Shown here: positions 42,061 through 54,121 of the stretch, one piece after another
Position numbering within the stretch: position 1 is the stretch's first letter
Layout: the number at the start of each line of letters is the position of its first letter
Source: Piliocolobus tephrosceles
Taxonomy: Eukaryota > Chordata > Mammalia > Primates > Cercopithecidae
Length of the DNA stretch: 64,000 bases
Direction: 5' to 3'
NCBI RefSeq assembly: GCF_002776525.5
Contig: NC_045439.1
Coordinates: 156,413,850-156,477,849, forward strand
Translations under genes and position numbers: made by a program
Notes under the pieces: generated by a model
Databases searched by the model: none
Told to the model about the DNA's origin: nothing
What the model saw: the letters and a program-made list of their open reading frames with translations, nothing else

Positions 42061-43060
42061 GGAAGGGGGCAGCTTGCACCATTAGGATGGCTACTATCAA
42101 AAAAAAAAAAAACAGAAAATAAGTGTTGGTGAGGATGTGGAAAAGTTGGAACCCTTGTGCACTGTTGGTGGGAATGTAAAATGGTGCAGCCGCTACGTAA
42201 AACAGGATGGCAGTTCCTCAAAAACTTAAAAATAGAATTACCGTATGATCCAAAAATTCCACTGTTGAGTATACACGCCAAAGAAAGCAGGGTCTTGAAG
42301 TGATATTTGTACACCGTGTTCGTAGCAGTATTATTCACATTAACCAAAAGGAGGAAGCAAGCCAAGCGTGCATCCACAGACAAGTGCATAAACAAAATGT
42401 GGTGTATTCATACAATGGAATATTATTGAGGATAACATTTCTGCTAAGTGAAATGAGCTAATCACAAAAGAACAAATACTGCATTATTCCAGTTATATGA
42501 GGTGTCTAGAGTCATCACATTCACAAAGACAGGAAGTAAGATGCTGATTGCCAGGGACCGTGCAATGGGGAGGGGAAGGGATGGATACATGGTTTCAGTT
42601 TTGCAAGATGTAAAGAGTCCTGGAGATAGATGGTGGGGATGGCTGCACAACACTGTGAATGTATTTAACACGACTAAACTGTACACTTAAAATGGTTAAA
42701 AATAAAAAATGATAAATTTTATTTTGAGATGGAGTCTCGCTCTGTCACCTGGGCTGGAGTGCAACGGCGTGACCTTGGCTCACTGCAACCTCTGCCTCCC
42801 AGGTTCAAGCAATTCTCCTGCCTCAGCCTCCAAGTAGCTGGAATTACAGGTGCCCATGACCACACACGGTTAATTTTTTTGTATTTTCAGTAGAGACAGG
42901 GTTTCACCATGTTGGCCAGGCTGGTTTTGAACTCCTGACCTGAAGTGATCTGCTGGCCTCGGCCTCCCAAAGTGCTAGGATTACAGGCGTGAGCCACCGC
43001 GCCCAGCCAAAATGGTAAATTTTATTGTATGTGTTTTTCACCACAACTTTTTATGAAAAA
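42061..43060 (+). mobile_element. Ancient L1M 3' end, plus strand, split by an Alu
   Basis: 'ttggtgaggatgtggaaaag', 'tgttggtgggaatgtaaaat', 'acaatggaatattattgagg', 'ccagttatatgaggtgtcta', 'aactgtacacttaaaatggt', and after the Alu 'ggtaaattttattgtatgtg' trace ORF2 end and 3' UTR. Frames are broken. Confidence 0.85.
42724..43008 (-). mobile_element. AluS, minus strand, inside the L1 3' UTR
   Basis: Target duplication 'aaaatgataaattttatt' (42706-42723) and 'aaaatggtaaattttatt' (43009-43026), one mismatch in 18. Its poly(T) is nearly absent; the body starts 'ttgagatggagtctcgctct'. Confidence 0.95.
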
Positions 43061-43849
43061 CTTACGGAGAAGTGTTGAAACTACCAAGGAGAGGTGTTAT
43101 TGAGAATAAACTCCAACAGCCAAAACCTGTTGGTCCTCTTTGGTCAGTTGGAGCAAGTGAGAGGGGCTGTCCTGACCTCAAGCCTCCCCTCTCCAATTGT
43201 TTCAAGGTTCGCTTCTGTGGAAACGAAAATGGAGGTTTACTTAAACCCTGGCATGTGTTTTATTTTGTCCTAATTGTGTAGCCTGGCATTTGCTGTTCTC
43301 ATTCGTTCTGCCAAGTCAGCACCAGAGGCTGGCAAGGTGGCCATGGAGATGAACGAGTCCTTCCAGATGGCAGAGAGCGGTGTGAGGCTGAGGCTTGTCG
43401 TCGTGATATGCAATGCCCCTGAACTCTGAAGCTGAGAACTTCCTTTGGGCGGCTGGGTGACCATCTGTGAACACTTCCACCCCAAACACCATCATCAGTG
43501 GTTTTATGATGATGTTTGAGTTCCTAGTGTAGCAGTTAAATTTTGTAGCAAAAGCTATAATGCTCCTTTATACTTTGTTAAATTATCTTTGGACAAAGAA
43601 TTATGCAAGAAGGTGCAGAATGAAGGATTCCTTTCTGAAACACAATAAAAAGGGCACATCAATGTTTTTCGGTAGCTCCTGGGGCCGTCTTCCCCTGACA
43701 ATGCTTCTTAGCGCTGAAACGCATGCATGTTCTTGCAGAGCCAGCAGCTGAGTGAGGAAAAGCTTGGCACCCTGATGTCCTGAGTGGGCTCAAGTGCAGG
43801 CTTCCAGGACCATGGTGCCCAAGCTACAGGCAGCCAAAGTTTCAGATGT
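43061..43849. other. Unassigned DNA
   Basis: Frames of at most 71 codons with no recognisable domain. No repeat family recognised. Confidence 0.4.
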
Positions 43850-44080
43850 TACCATAGCTAATTGTAATTAACTCAGCTTCATCCTCACAAAGCTGAGGAC
43901 ATTAACACTGTAATTAGCTCCATTTTCCAGCAGGGGACCTGGGGTTTAGACACAGAGTTAGGTTTTGCTCAAGGTCATGCAGCAAGTAAATGTGAAAAAT
44001 GAGGTTTGAACGCAGGCCATCTGGGTCTAGAGGCTGAAGACTTTACTACAAGCAGCTTGGGCTCTGGTGGCAGGAATGTC
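43850..44080 (-). mobile_element. MIR SINE, minus strand
   Basis: 'ccattttccagcaggggacc', 'aggtcatgcagcaagtaaat', 'gtttgaacgcaggccatctg' are MIR landmarks in reverse. Diverged. Confidence 0.78.
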
Positions 44081-44324
44081 AACACCATCAGAACAATACA
44101 GAACTCAGGAAAGCTCCAGTTCCAGAGAAGATGTTGAGGACACCACAGTGTCAGAAGGTGTCACACTGGTTTTGTTTTCAAATCAAGAAGGCGCTAAAAG
44201 GACGCAATCAGATATTGGGGAAAAAAGTCACTACCCAGTTGGGGCACATGCATGAGCCTGCAGGGACAGGAAGGAGCGAGGGTAAGGTATCTCCACCCAG
44301 ACCCTCAACTCACCTTCTCCCTCC

Positions 44325-44558
44325 TTCTGGGTTCAAGTGATTCTCCTGCCTCAGCCTCCCAAGTAGCTGGGATTACAGGTGCCCACCACTACGCCCAGCT
44401 AATTTTTGTATTTTTAGTAGAGACAGGGTTTCACCATGTTGGTCAGGCGACCAACCATGTTGGTCATGTTGGTCTTCAACTCCTGACCTCAGGTGATCCA
44501 CCCGCCTCGGCCTCCCAAAGTGCTGGGATTAAAGGCGTGAGCCACCGCGCCTGGCCTC
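44325..44558 (-). mobile_element. Partial Alu, minus strand, with a local triplication
   Basis: Starts inside the second monomer at 'ctgggttcaagtgattctcc' with no poly(T) and ends at a normal Alu 5' end 'ccaccgcgcctggcc'. The 3' part of the Alu is therefore missing. 'accatgttggtca' occurs at 44433-44445 and 44454-44466, with a third partial 'catgttggtc'. Confidence 0.92.
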
Positions 44559-45179
44559 CAGTCCCTTCTTCTGGCCTGTAGTTATAAAGGTAATTGTAAC
44601 CATGAAATATCCAAGATATGTTCCCTTTGCCGACTTGGTTTATCCATGTTTTCGTGGGCTCTGTGTCTTCTTAGCCTGTATCCTATGATAGTCATTCAAC
44701 GATTCACACAATATCCATTCTCTAATTTCTTATGACCAAATTTAACTTCAACCTTTTCTAACTTTGCAATAACAGAAAATCAAAATAGTTTATCTTTCCT
44801 TCTGTCTCCCAATAACGCACACACATGCACGTGCCTGCACGTGCTAGTGCACACATATGTACATACAACATAGTTTCTAGAAAACGTTCATCTAGCTCAG
44901 TTTTCTGGCCCTTAATCGAATGTGTGAGTGGTGTAAGGATGCATTTTCTTGATCCTGTGCTATGTTTAAGGCAATATGTCTCCATCTGATTCGGGTTATG
45001 TCTCTACAAATGTTGGATTTATGTAAATGCCACTCTGTCTCCAACCAGTACAGCACATGATTTAGCTGTAGTTCAGTGATGTTATTTTGGAGAACTGCAT
45101 GAGTTCTAACTACAGAATTTAAGAAATTCTATATTAAAGGAGAAAAACAAGCATCAGTGCTAGCTTTTTAAAAAACTAT
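44559..45179. other. AT-rich unassigned DNA
   Basis: Contains a short alternating purine-pyrimidine patch 'gcacacacatgcacgtgcct' near 44817. No gene recognised. Confidence 0.35.
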
Positions 45180-45653
45180 TTATTTCAAAATGATTGCAGA
45201 CTCACAGGGACTTGTAAAAATAGGAAATAGAGTTTGTGGAGCCCTCCCTCACCTTCCTTCCCCCAGTGGTGACATCTTTTATAACTCTATTGCAACCTGA
45301 GAGCCAAGGACCAAGAAATTAACACTGCTACATTACACTACAACCTTATTCAGTTTTCACTTTTTTTTTTTTTTACCTTGCATTAATTAATTTGTGTGTG
45401 TGTGTAGTTTTATGCAATTTTACTCTGTGTATAGATTTATGTAATGTCATGATCAGGATATGGAGCCATTTTATCATCTCTGGGGAACTATCTCACACCC
45501 ATCCTATCCAGGCTCACCCATCCACCCACCCCGTCCCTATCAGCAACCACTAACCTGTTCTCTATCTCTATAGTTTTGTCATTTTGAGGATGTTTTGAAA
45601 TGAACTCGTACCATATCAAAAAGCCATTTCAAATTGGCTATTTTTAGTAAGTC

Positions 45654-45709
45654 CTTAAGATCCATTCAAGCTACTTAAGATCCATTCAAGCCCTTAAGAT
45701 CCATTCAAG
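45654..45709. repeat. Three near-tandem copies of a 17-bp unit
   Basis: 'cttaagatccattcaag' begins at 45654, 45674 and 45693, with 2-3 base spacers. A local expansion inside the old L1 3' UTR. Confidence 0.96.
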
Positions 45710-45926
45710 CTACTGCATGTATCAATAGTTTTCATTGCTGAGTAGTATTTTCTTTCCTGGATGAGACAGAGTTTGTTCAACCCTTCATCCTTTGAAGGAC
45801 AGTTGGGTTGTTTCCGCTGTCTGGTTATTATGAATAAAGTCGCTGTGAGTGTTCATGTACGAGTTTGTGTGTGAATATAACTTTCCATTTCATTACTGGA
45901 TTGTATTGTTAGTACATGCCTAGTTT

Positions 45927-46229
45927 GTTGTTGTTCTCTTTTTGAGATGGAGTCTGGCTCTGTCAGTCAGGCTGGAGTGCAGTGGCACCATCTCGGCTCA
46001 CTGCAACCTCTGCCTCCCAGGCTCGAGCAGTTCTCCTGCCTCAGTCTCCCGAGTAGCTGAGACTGCATGTACTTGCCACCATGCCTGGCTAATTTTTGTA
46101 TTTTTAGTGGAGACAGGTTTTTGCCATGTCGGCCAGGCTGGTCTTGAACTCCTGACCTCAAGTGATCCACCCACCTCAGCCTCCCGAAGTGCCAGGATTA
46201 TAGGCATGAGCGGCCACACCTGGTTGTAT
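45927..46229 (-). mobile_element. AluS, minus strand
   Basis: 'atgcctagttt' at 45916-45926 and 46230-46240 is the target duplication. The tail is 'gttgttgttc'-like instead of pure T. Confidence 0.94.
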
Positions 46230-46369
46230 ATGCCTAGTTTTTGAAGAAACTTATTTTCCAGAGTGGTTATACCACTTTTTCACTTCCACTAGCTATGTGT
46301 GAGAATTCCAGTTTCTCAACATCCTTGCCAAGATTTCATGTTATGTCTATTTTTATATTTTAGCTATTT

Positions 46370-46664
46370 AAAAAAAAATGTTTTTTCTTATTTTTTGATC
46401 TGTGCCCAGGCTGGAGTACAGTGGCATGATCTCCACTCACTGCAACCTCCGCCTCCCTTGTTCAAGTGATTGTCCTGCCTCAGCCTCCCAAGTAACTGGA
46501 ATTACAGGCATGTGGCACCACACTTGGCTAATTTTTTTACATTTTAGTAGAGACAGGGTTTCGCCATGTTGACCAGGCTGGGCTTGAACTCGTGACCTAT
46601 ATGATCAACCCGCCTCGGCCTCCCAAACTTAGAATTATAGACGTGAGCCACCAGGTCTGGCCCC
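46370..46664 (-). mobile_element. AluS, minus strand, missing part of its 3' end
   Basis: Body begins 'tttgatctgtgcccaggctg', lacking about 20 bases of the usual 'gagacagagtctcgctctgt'. 'tattttagctatt' before and 'tattttagccatt' after are the target duplication. Confidence 0.92.
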
Positions 46665-47002
46665 TATTTTAGCCATTCTAATAGCTATGTAATAATATCT
46701 CATTGTAGTTTAAACTTGCATTTCCTTAATAGCAATGATGTTGAGTATATTTTCATGTGCTTATTTGTCATCTGCATCTCCTCTTCAGTGAAATGTAAAG
46801 TTCATGTCCTTTGTACATTTTCTAATTGGATTCTTTGGTTTGGTTTTTATCATTGTTTTACTGTTGAGCTTCAAGTATTCTTTACGTATTCTAGATACAA
46901 GTCCTTTGTCAGATGCGTGGTTTGCAAATATTTTTCTCTCCATTTGTAGCATGTCTTTTCATCCTCTTACCAGGGTCTCTGAAGCCACAAAAAGTTAATT
47001 TT

Positions 47003-47330
47003 GGCCAGACATGGTGGCTCACGCCTATAATCCAGCACTTTGGGAGGCCGAGGCAGGTGGATTACCTGAGGTCAGGAGATCGAGACCAGCCTGGTCAACA
47101 CGGCAAAACCCTATCTCTACTAAAAATACAAAAAAAAAAAAAAAAATGAAAAATAAAAAACTAGCCAGGCATGGTGGCGTGTGCCTGTAATCCCAGCTAT
47201 TCAGGAGGCTGAGGCAGGAGAACTGCTTGAGCCCAGGAGGCGAAGGTTTCACTGAGCTAAGATTGTACCACTGCACTCCAGCTTAGGTGACAGAGCGAAA
47301 CTATGTCTCAAAAAAAAAAAAAAAAAAGGT
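47003..47330 (+). mobile_element. AluS with a long central A-rich linker, plus strand
   Basis: Full dimer whose linker has grown to 'acaaaaaaaaaaaaaaaaa' plus 'tgaaaaataaaaaac'. 'aaagttaattttg' before and 'aggtttaattttg' after form the target duplication. Confidence 0.94.
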
Positions 47331-48193
47331 TTAATTTTGACGAAGTTTAACGTATTGCTTTTTCATTTAGGTGTTGTGGTTTGGGTGCCAAGTCTAAGAA
47401 TGTTTGCTTCACCCTAGGTCTAGAAGATTTTCTCCTAGGTTTTCTTCTGAAAGTTTTACAGTTTTATGCTTTACATTTAAATCTGTGATCCATTTTGAGT
47501 TAATTTTTGTGTGAAGTGTGAGGTTTAGGTTGAGGTGTTTTGTTTTGGTTTGGTTTTGCCCATAGGTACTCAATTGCTCCTGTATCATTTGTTGAAAAGG
47601 TTATCTTTCCTTAAATTGCTTTTGCACATTTGTAAACAATCATTGGGACATATTTGTGTGGACCTATTTCTGGGTTCTCTATTTTGTTCCATAGTCTCTC
47701 TGCCAATATCATGCATAGCTCTACAGTAAGCCTTAATATTGGGAAAAGCGATTCCTCTCATTTCATTCATCTTTTGGAAGATTGGTTATTCTAGTGCCTT
47801 CCCTTTCCATATAAAATTTAAAATGTGCTTGTCTATGTATAAAAAAGCCTTGATGGGATTTTGATATAAATTACTTTAAAACTACTGAGTAATTTGGGAG
47901 AGTTGACATTTTTACTATGTTGGGTCTATCCATGAACATGGCATGTCTCCATTTGTTTACATCTTCTTTGATTTTTTTAATTAGCAGTTTGCAGTTTTCA
48001 GCAGACCTGAACAAGTTTTATTAGACTTATATCTAAATATTTATCTTTTTTGAGTAATTATAAATATTTTGTTTTAAAATTTGGTTTCTTCATGTTGTTG
48101 CTAGTACATAAAAATACAATTGATTTTTCCGTGTTGATCTTGTATCTTGGACTTTGCTGTACCCACTTAGTTCTAGGAGCTTTTCTAGATTTC

Positions 48194-48545
48194 TGATACG
48201 GTTTGGCTGCGTACCCACCCAAATCTCACCTTGAATTGTAATAATCCCCACATGTCAAGGGCAGGGCCAAGTGGAGATAATTGAATCATGGGGGCAGACT
48301 CCCCCTTACTGTTCTTGTGTTAGTCAAGTCTCGTGAGATCTGATGGTTTTATAAATGGGAGTTCCCCTGCACAATCTGTCTTGCCTGCCTCCATGTAAGA
48401 CGTGACTTTGCTCATCATTTGCCATCTGCCACAATTGGGAGGCCTCCCAGCCCGGCGGAACTGTGAGTCCATTAAACGTTTTTCCTTTATAAATTACCCA
48501 GTCTTGGGTATGTCTTTATTAGCAGTGTAAGAATAGACTAATACA
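48194..48545 (+). mobile_element. THE1-type MaLR solo LTR, plus strand
   Basis: 352 bp from 'tgatacggtttggctgcgta' to 'agaatagactaataca', with 'attgaatcatgggggcagac', 'gagatctgatggttttataa' and 'gtccattaaacgtttttcct' in order. The flanks 'atttc' (48189-48193) and 'atatc' (48546-48550) fit a 5-bp duplication with one change. The family member (THE1 or MSTA) is not certain. Confidence 0.93.
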
Positions 48546-49107
48546 ATATCTTACTTAGCATATTTTGCTTAAATAATCAGGTCATCTGAAAATATGGACA
48601 GATTTATTTCTTCCTTTTTGAGCTGTATGCTTTTTATTTTCTTGCCTTATTTTACTGACTAAAAACTTGAGAAGCATCCTTATCTTGTTCCATATCTTAT
48701 AAGAAAAAAATGAGCTTTCACCATTGAGATGATGTCAAATGTAGGTTGTTCTGTAGATGACCTTAATCAAGTTTAGGAGGTTCCCCTTCACATCTAGTTT
48801 GCTGAAGGTTTTTATCATAAAATTATGTTGAATTTTGTCAATGATCATATTAATTTTGATTATATCAAACTTTAACCATATTAAAAATGATCACATCAAT
48901 TTTAGCATGATCAAATCAATTGTTATGATCATATGATTTTTCTTCTGTTGATATGGTGGATTATATTGATTGATTTAGTGTTGAACCAGCCTTGCATAGC
49001 TGCATACATTGCTCATGGTGTATTATTCTTTCAGTACATTGCTAGGTTTGATCTGCCAATATTTTGTAAAAGATTTCTGTATTTAATTTCATGAAATATA
49101 ATGGTCT

Positions 49108-49240
49108 GTAGTTTTCTCTTTCTTTCCTTCCTTTTCCTTCCTTTTCTTCCTTTTCTTTCTTCTCTTTCTTTTTCTTTCTTTCTTTTCTTTCTTTTTCTTC
49201 TTTTCTTTCATCTTTCTCCTTTTCTTTCATCTTTGTGTGG
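49108..49240. repeat. Pyrimidine tract (TTTC/TTCC-type)
   Basis: About 130 bp of C and T on the plus strand with only 2-3 purines. The minus-strand peptide it encodes (Lys/Glu-rich) is low complexity, not a gene. Confidence 0.95.
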
Positions 49241-49689
49241 GTTTTGTTTTAGAATTAGGGTAATACTGGTCTCATAAAATAGATAGGAAGTGTTCCTTCC
49301 TCTTCAGTTTTCTGGACAATATTTGTACAATTAGTGCTTGTTCTTATTTAAACATTTGGTAGAATCTCCAGTGAAACCATCAGGATCTGGAATTTTTTCA
49401 GAAGCTTTTAATTCATTAATTCAATTTATAATAGTTATAAGACTACTCAAATTATGTTTCATATTAGTTGAATTTGGCAATTTGTGATTTTCAAGGAATG
49501 TGTCCATTTTATCTAAGTTGTTAAATTTAAGTGCGTAGAGATGTCTGTAGTACTTCCTATTATCCTTTTAGTGAATGCAGATGCCATACTGATACTCCCT
49601 TTTTCATTTCTAATATTGTTACTTTGTGTCTTCACCCTATGTATTGTTGCCAGTCTTGTGATAAGTTTGTCATTTTTACTGATATTTTC

Positions 49690-49995
49690 TTTTGTTTTCT
49701 TTTTTTTTTTTGTTTGACAGAGTCTCGCTCTGTCGCCCAGGCTGGAGTGCAGTGGCGCCATCTCGGCTCACTGCAAGCTCTGCCTCCTGGGTTCACACCA
49801 TTCTCCTGCTCAGCCTCCCGAGTAGCTGGGACTATAGGCACCCGCCACCATGCCCAACTAATTTTTTTTGTATTTTTAGTAGAGACAGGGTTTCACTGTA
49901 TTAGCCAGGATGATCTCCATCTCCTGACCTCGTGATCCACCCGCCTTGGCCTCCCGAAGTGCTGGGATTACAAGTGTGAGCCACCACGTCCGGTC
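49690..49995 (-). mobile_element. AluY, minus strand
   Basis: Perfect 15-bp target duplication 'tttactgatattttc' at 49675-49689 and 49996-50010. Full antisense Alu with a 'tttgttttctttttt' tail. Confidence 0.97.
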
Positions 49996-50289
49996 TTTAC
50001 TGATATTTTCAAAGAGTCAGCTTTTTATTTCATTAATTTTCTCTATTACTACATTTTTAGTTTCTTTCTGCTCCTCTTATTTTTTTTCTGCTTGTTTTGT
50101 GTTTATTTTTTCCTTCTTTTTCTGGTTTCCTGAGATGGGTGCTTAAATTTTTGACCTTAGGATCTTTCTTCTTTTCTAACCTAAGCATTTGGTGCTATAA
50201 ATTTCCCTCTGTGCACTGCTTTAGCTGCATTTCACAAATTTCGATGTTGTGTTTTCATGCAGCTATGTGTACTTTTATTTTTTTAAATT

Positions 50290-51480
50290 GACCTTTTAAG
50301 CCATTTTAAAGTATACAATTCAGTGGTATTAGTGCATTCAAAATGTCATGTTAGGCCAGGCGCGGTGGCTCACACCTGTAATCCCAGCGCTTTGGGAGGC
50401 TGAGGCAGGTGGATCACAAGGTCAGGAGATCAAGACCATCCTGGCTAACATGGTGAAACACCGTCTCTACCAAAAACACAAAAAAAATTAGCCAGGTGTG
50501 GTGGCGGGTGCCTGTAGTCCCAGCTACTCGGGAGGCTGAGGCAGGAGAATGGCGTGAACCTGGGAGGCCAAGCTTGCAGTGAGCCGAGATGGTGCCACTG
50601 CACTCCAGCCTGGGCAACAGAGGGAGACTCCGTCTCAAAAATAAATAAATAAAAAGTCATGTGTTACCATTACCACTATCCATCTCCAGAATTTTTTCAT
50701 TATCCCAAACCGAAACTGTATCCATTAAATAGTAAGTCCTTATTCCCCCTTTTGCTAGTTCCTGGTAACCTCTATTCTACTCTCTGTCTATACATTTGCC
50801 AGTTCTAGGTGCTTCATACAAGTGAAATCATACAATTTGCCTCTTTGAGTCTGGCTTATTTCACTTAGCACAATGTTTTCAAGGTTCATCACATGTTGTA
50901 GCTTATGTCAGAGTTTCCTTCCTTTTTAAGACTGAGTAATAATTCAGTTCATCATATGTATGTGCCACATTTTGTTTATTCATCCATCCATTGCTGGGCT
51001 CTTGGGTTCTTTTCACCTATTGTGAATAATGCTGCTGTGAACAGCAATGAACAACTCTCTATTTATTCTCTGCTTTCAATTCTGTATAAGTATATACCCA
51101 GAAGTTAAATGACTGGATTGTAAGGTAATTCTAAGTTTAACTTTTTGCAAAACTCAACAGTTTTCCGCAGTGACTGCATCATTTTACATTCCCACCAGCA
51201 GTGCACAAGGGTTACATTTCTTCACATCCTCACCAACACTTGTCATTTTCAGTTTGGGAGGGTAATAGTCATCCTAATGGGTATGAAGTAATATCACATT
51301 TTGACTTGCATTTCTCTAGTAATAATATTTAACATCTTTGATATGTTTATTGGCCGTTTGTACAGCTCCTTGGGAGAAATGTCTATTCATGTCCTTTGCC
51401 CATTTTTAAATTGAGCTGCTTGTGGTTTGTTACTATTGCTGTTGAGTTGTAGGAGTTCTTTACATATTCAGGAAATTATT
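50290..51480 (-). mobile_element. Second L1 3' tail inserted in the antisense L1M
   Basis: 'ttaaagtatacaattcagtg', 'ccattaccactatccatctc', 'tcatacaagtgaaatcatac', 'tgggttcttttcacctattg', 'attcccaccagcagtgcaca' form a complete antisense L1ME-type 3' UTR and ORF2 end. This lies in the middle of another L1's ORF2, whose text resumes near 51480 ('gtgaaggtttgttttatgat'). Nested insertion in the same orientation. Confidence 0.75.
50355..50654 (+). mobile_element. AluY, plus strand
   Basis: Full dimer from 'ggccaggcgcggtggctcac'. 'aaaatgtcatgtta' before and 'aaaagtcatgtgtta' after are its target duplication. Confidence 0.95.
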
Positions 51481-51850
51481 CTATGTGACTTTACTCTTTA
51501 AATTTGTGAAGGTTTGTTTTATGATCCAGGTTTTCATCTATCTTCAATGTTCCATGGTGCTTGAAAAGCATGTGTATTATGCTGTTGTCATTTAGAATAT
51601 TCTATCAATGTCCATTAGATCATGTTGGTTGATGGTGATGTTTAGTTCATTTGTATCTTTGCTGATTTTCTATCTAATAGTTCTATCAATTGCTGACAGA
51701 CGGGAATTCAAGTACCCAACCATAATTGGGGATTTGTCTAGTTCTTTTCTCAGTTCTGTTTTTACTTCAAGCATTTCGATGTTCTGTCCTTTGGTGTTTG
51801 GTATAAACATGCACATTTAAGATCACTGTGTTTTTGGAGGGTTGCATCTT

Positions 51851-51890
<40 letters not shown>

Positions 51891-52170
51891 GACAGATCCT
51901 TACTCTGTCACCCAGGCTGGAGTGCAGTGGCACCATCTCAGCTCACTGCAACCTCCATCTCCTGGGTTCAAGTGATTCTCCTGCCTCAGTTGCCCGAGTA
52001 GCTGAGATTACAAGTGGGCGCCAACACACCCAGCTAATTTTTGTAATTTTAGTAGAGACAGGGTTTCACCATGTTGGCCATGCTGGTCTCGAACTCCTGA
52101 CCTCAAGTGATCTACCCACCTCGGCCTCCCAAAGTGCTGGGATGACATGTGTAAGCCACTGTTCCTGGCC
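51851..52170 (-). mobile_element. AluS with an (ATTT)n tail, minus strand
   Basis: About ten 'attt' units at 51851-51889 replace the poly(T). 'ttgcatctttt' before and 'ctgcattttt' after are the likely target duplication. Confidence 0.94.
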
Positions 52171-52969
52171 AGGCTGCATTTTTTATCATTATATAATGTC
52201 CCTGGTAATTTTCTCTTGGAAGTCTACCATATCTGTTATGAAGCTACTCCAGTTGGCATGGCGTATCTTTTCCATCCTTTTATATTCAATCTACTTATTT
52301 CATTATAGTGAGCTTCTTATGGGCTTCACATAAATGGGCAATTTTTTAATCCATTCTTCCAATCTCTTTCAGTTGGTCACTAATTGTATTTTATAGAGAC
52401 CACTTATATTAAAAATAATTATTAATAGATTAGGGCTTAAGTCTTCCATTTTATTATTGATCTTCTGTATGTTTTCTCCAGTTCTTGTTTCTCTGCATAC
52501 CTCTTCTTGATTTCTTGTGGATTACCTGGATGTTATTTAGCGTTTCATTTTGATTTGTTCATAATGTTTTTTAGTTTATTCCTTTGAATAATTTTCTTAG
52601 TGGTTGCTCTAGGTATACAAAATACATATGAAGCATATCGCAGTCTACTGGTATTGACATTTACCACAGTGAAGTGTAGAAACTTTACTTCCTTTTATTT
52701 TCCTTTGTGCTCTCCAATTTTTAAATATCATCGTTTTAAGTACTTCTTCCATATACACTGAGTGCCATATCAGATGGCATTATAATGTTTGTTTTAACCA
52801 TCAAATATAATTTTATAAGGAGAAGGATAGTCTATTATGTTTGCCCTTCTCTTTACTTATTCTATTGTTTTTTTTTCTTTCATTCTGTAGCTCCTTTCCT
52901 CTTTCTGTCATCTCCATCTGCTACCATTTCCATTCTGTTTCTTTAGCTGTTCTTTAAGAGTAGATTTGG

Positions 52970-53280
52970 CTGGGTGTGGTGGCTCATGCCTGTAATCCCA
53001 GCACTTTGGGAGGCCAAGACAGATGTATCACTTGAAGCCAGGAATTCGAGACCAGCCTGGCCAACATAGTGAAACCCCATCTCTACTAAAAACACACAAA
53101 TTAGCGGGGCATGGCGGGGCACACCCGTGATCCCAGCTACTCTGGAGGCTGAGGCAGCAGAATTCTTGAACCCAGGAGGCAGAGGTTGCAGTGAGTCGAG
53201 GGCATGCCACTGTACTCCAGCCCGGGTGACACAGTGAGACCCTGTCTCAAAAATTAAAACAAATAAATAAAAATTTTAAA
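52970..53280 (+). mobile_element. AluS, plus strand
   Basis: Full dimer. 'aagagtagattt' before and 'aagagtaaatct' after the A-rich tail are the target duplication. Confidence 0.94.
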
Positions 53281-53811
53281 AAGAGTAAATCTGATGGCAA
53301 CAAATTCTATTCCTTTGTCTGTGAATGTCTTTATCCTTCAGAAGTAAATGGTACTTTCACTAGTTATAGGATGTAGGGTTTACAATTCTTTATTTTTCAG
53401 CACTTGAAAAATGCTGGGCTACTTCCTCCTAGTCTCCATGGTTTCAGATGACGAATCCTCTGTCATTCAAATCATTGGTCCCCTGTAACTAATTCATTGT
53501 TTCTTTCTAGCTGCTTTCAATTGTGTTTCTTGAGGACTTTTGTCTCAAGTTTTCAGAAGTTTTATTAAAATGTATTTTGATGTGGATTCTTTTGATTTTA
53601 TTCTGTTTGAGGTTCACTTAGCTTTTTGAATCTATAAGTTTATGCCTTTCACCAAAGTTGGGGAATTTTCAGCCATTATTTCTTTGGCACCTTTTCAGCT
53701 TCACAAATTTTCTCCTATCCTGGAACTCCGATGACATAAAGGCTAGTTCTTTTGTCATTGTCCTGCAGGTTATGAGACTTTGTTCATTTTTTTCCCAGGC
53801 TATTTTCTCTA

Positions 53812-54121
53812 TTTATTTATTTATTTACTTACTTATTATTTGAGACGCAGTCTTGCTCTGTCATCCAGGCTGGAGTGCAGTGGCATGATCTCGGCTCACT
53901 GCAACCTCCACCTCCCAGGTTCAAGTGGTTCTTCTGCCTCAGCCTCCCGAGTAGTTGAGATTACAGGTGCCCGCCACCATGCCTGGATAATTTTTGTATT
54001 TTTAGTAGAGACAGGGTTTCACCATGTTGGCCAGGCTGATCTCGAACTCCTGACTTCAGGTGATCCCCCACCTCGACCTCTCAAAATGCTGGGATTACAG
54101 GCGTAAGCCACGGAGCCGGCC
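53812..54121 (-). mobile_element. AluS with an ATTT/ACTT tail, minus strand
   Basis: Tail 'atttatttatttatttactt' precedes 'gagacgcagtcttgctctgt'. The body ends 'cacggagccggcc'. Confidence 0.94.

Noticed and set aside
41847..42395. 182-codon minus-strand frame
   Set aside because: It joins antisense L1 3' sequence to an antisense AluY across a poly(T).
51842..52333. 163-codon plus-strand frame
   Set aside because: ATTT repeat plus antisense Alu plus old L1. Not a gene.
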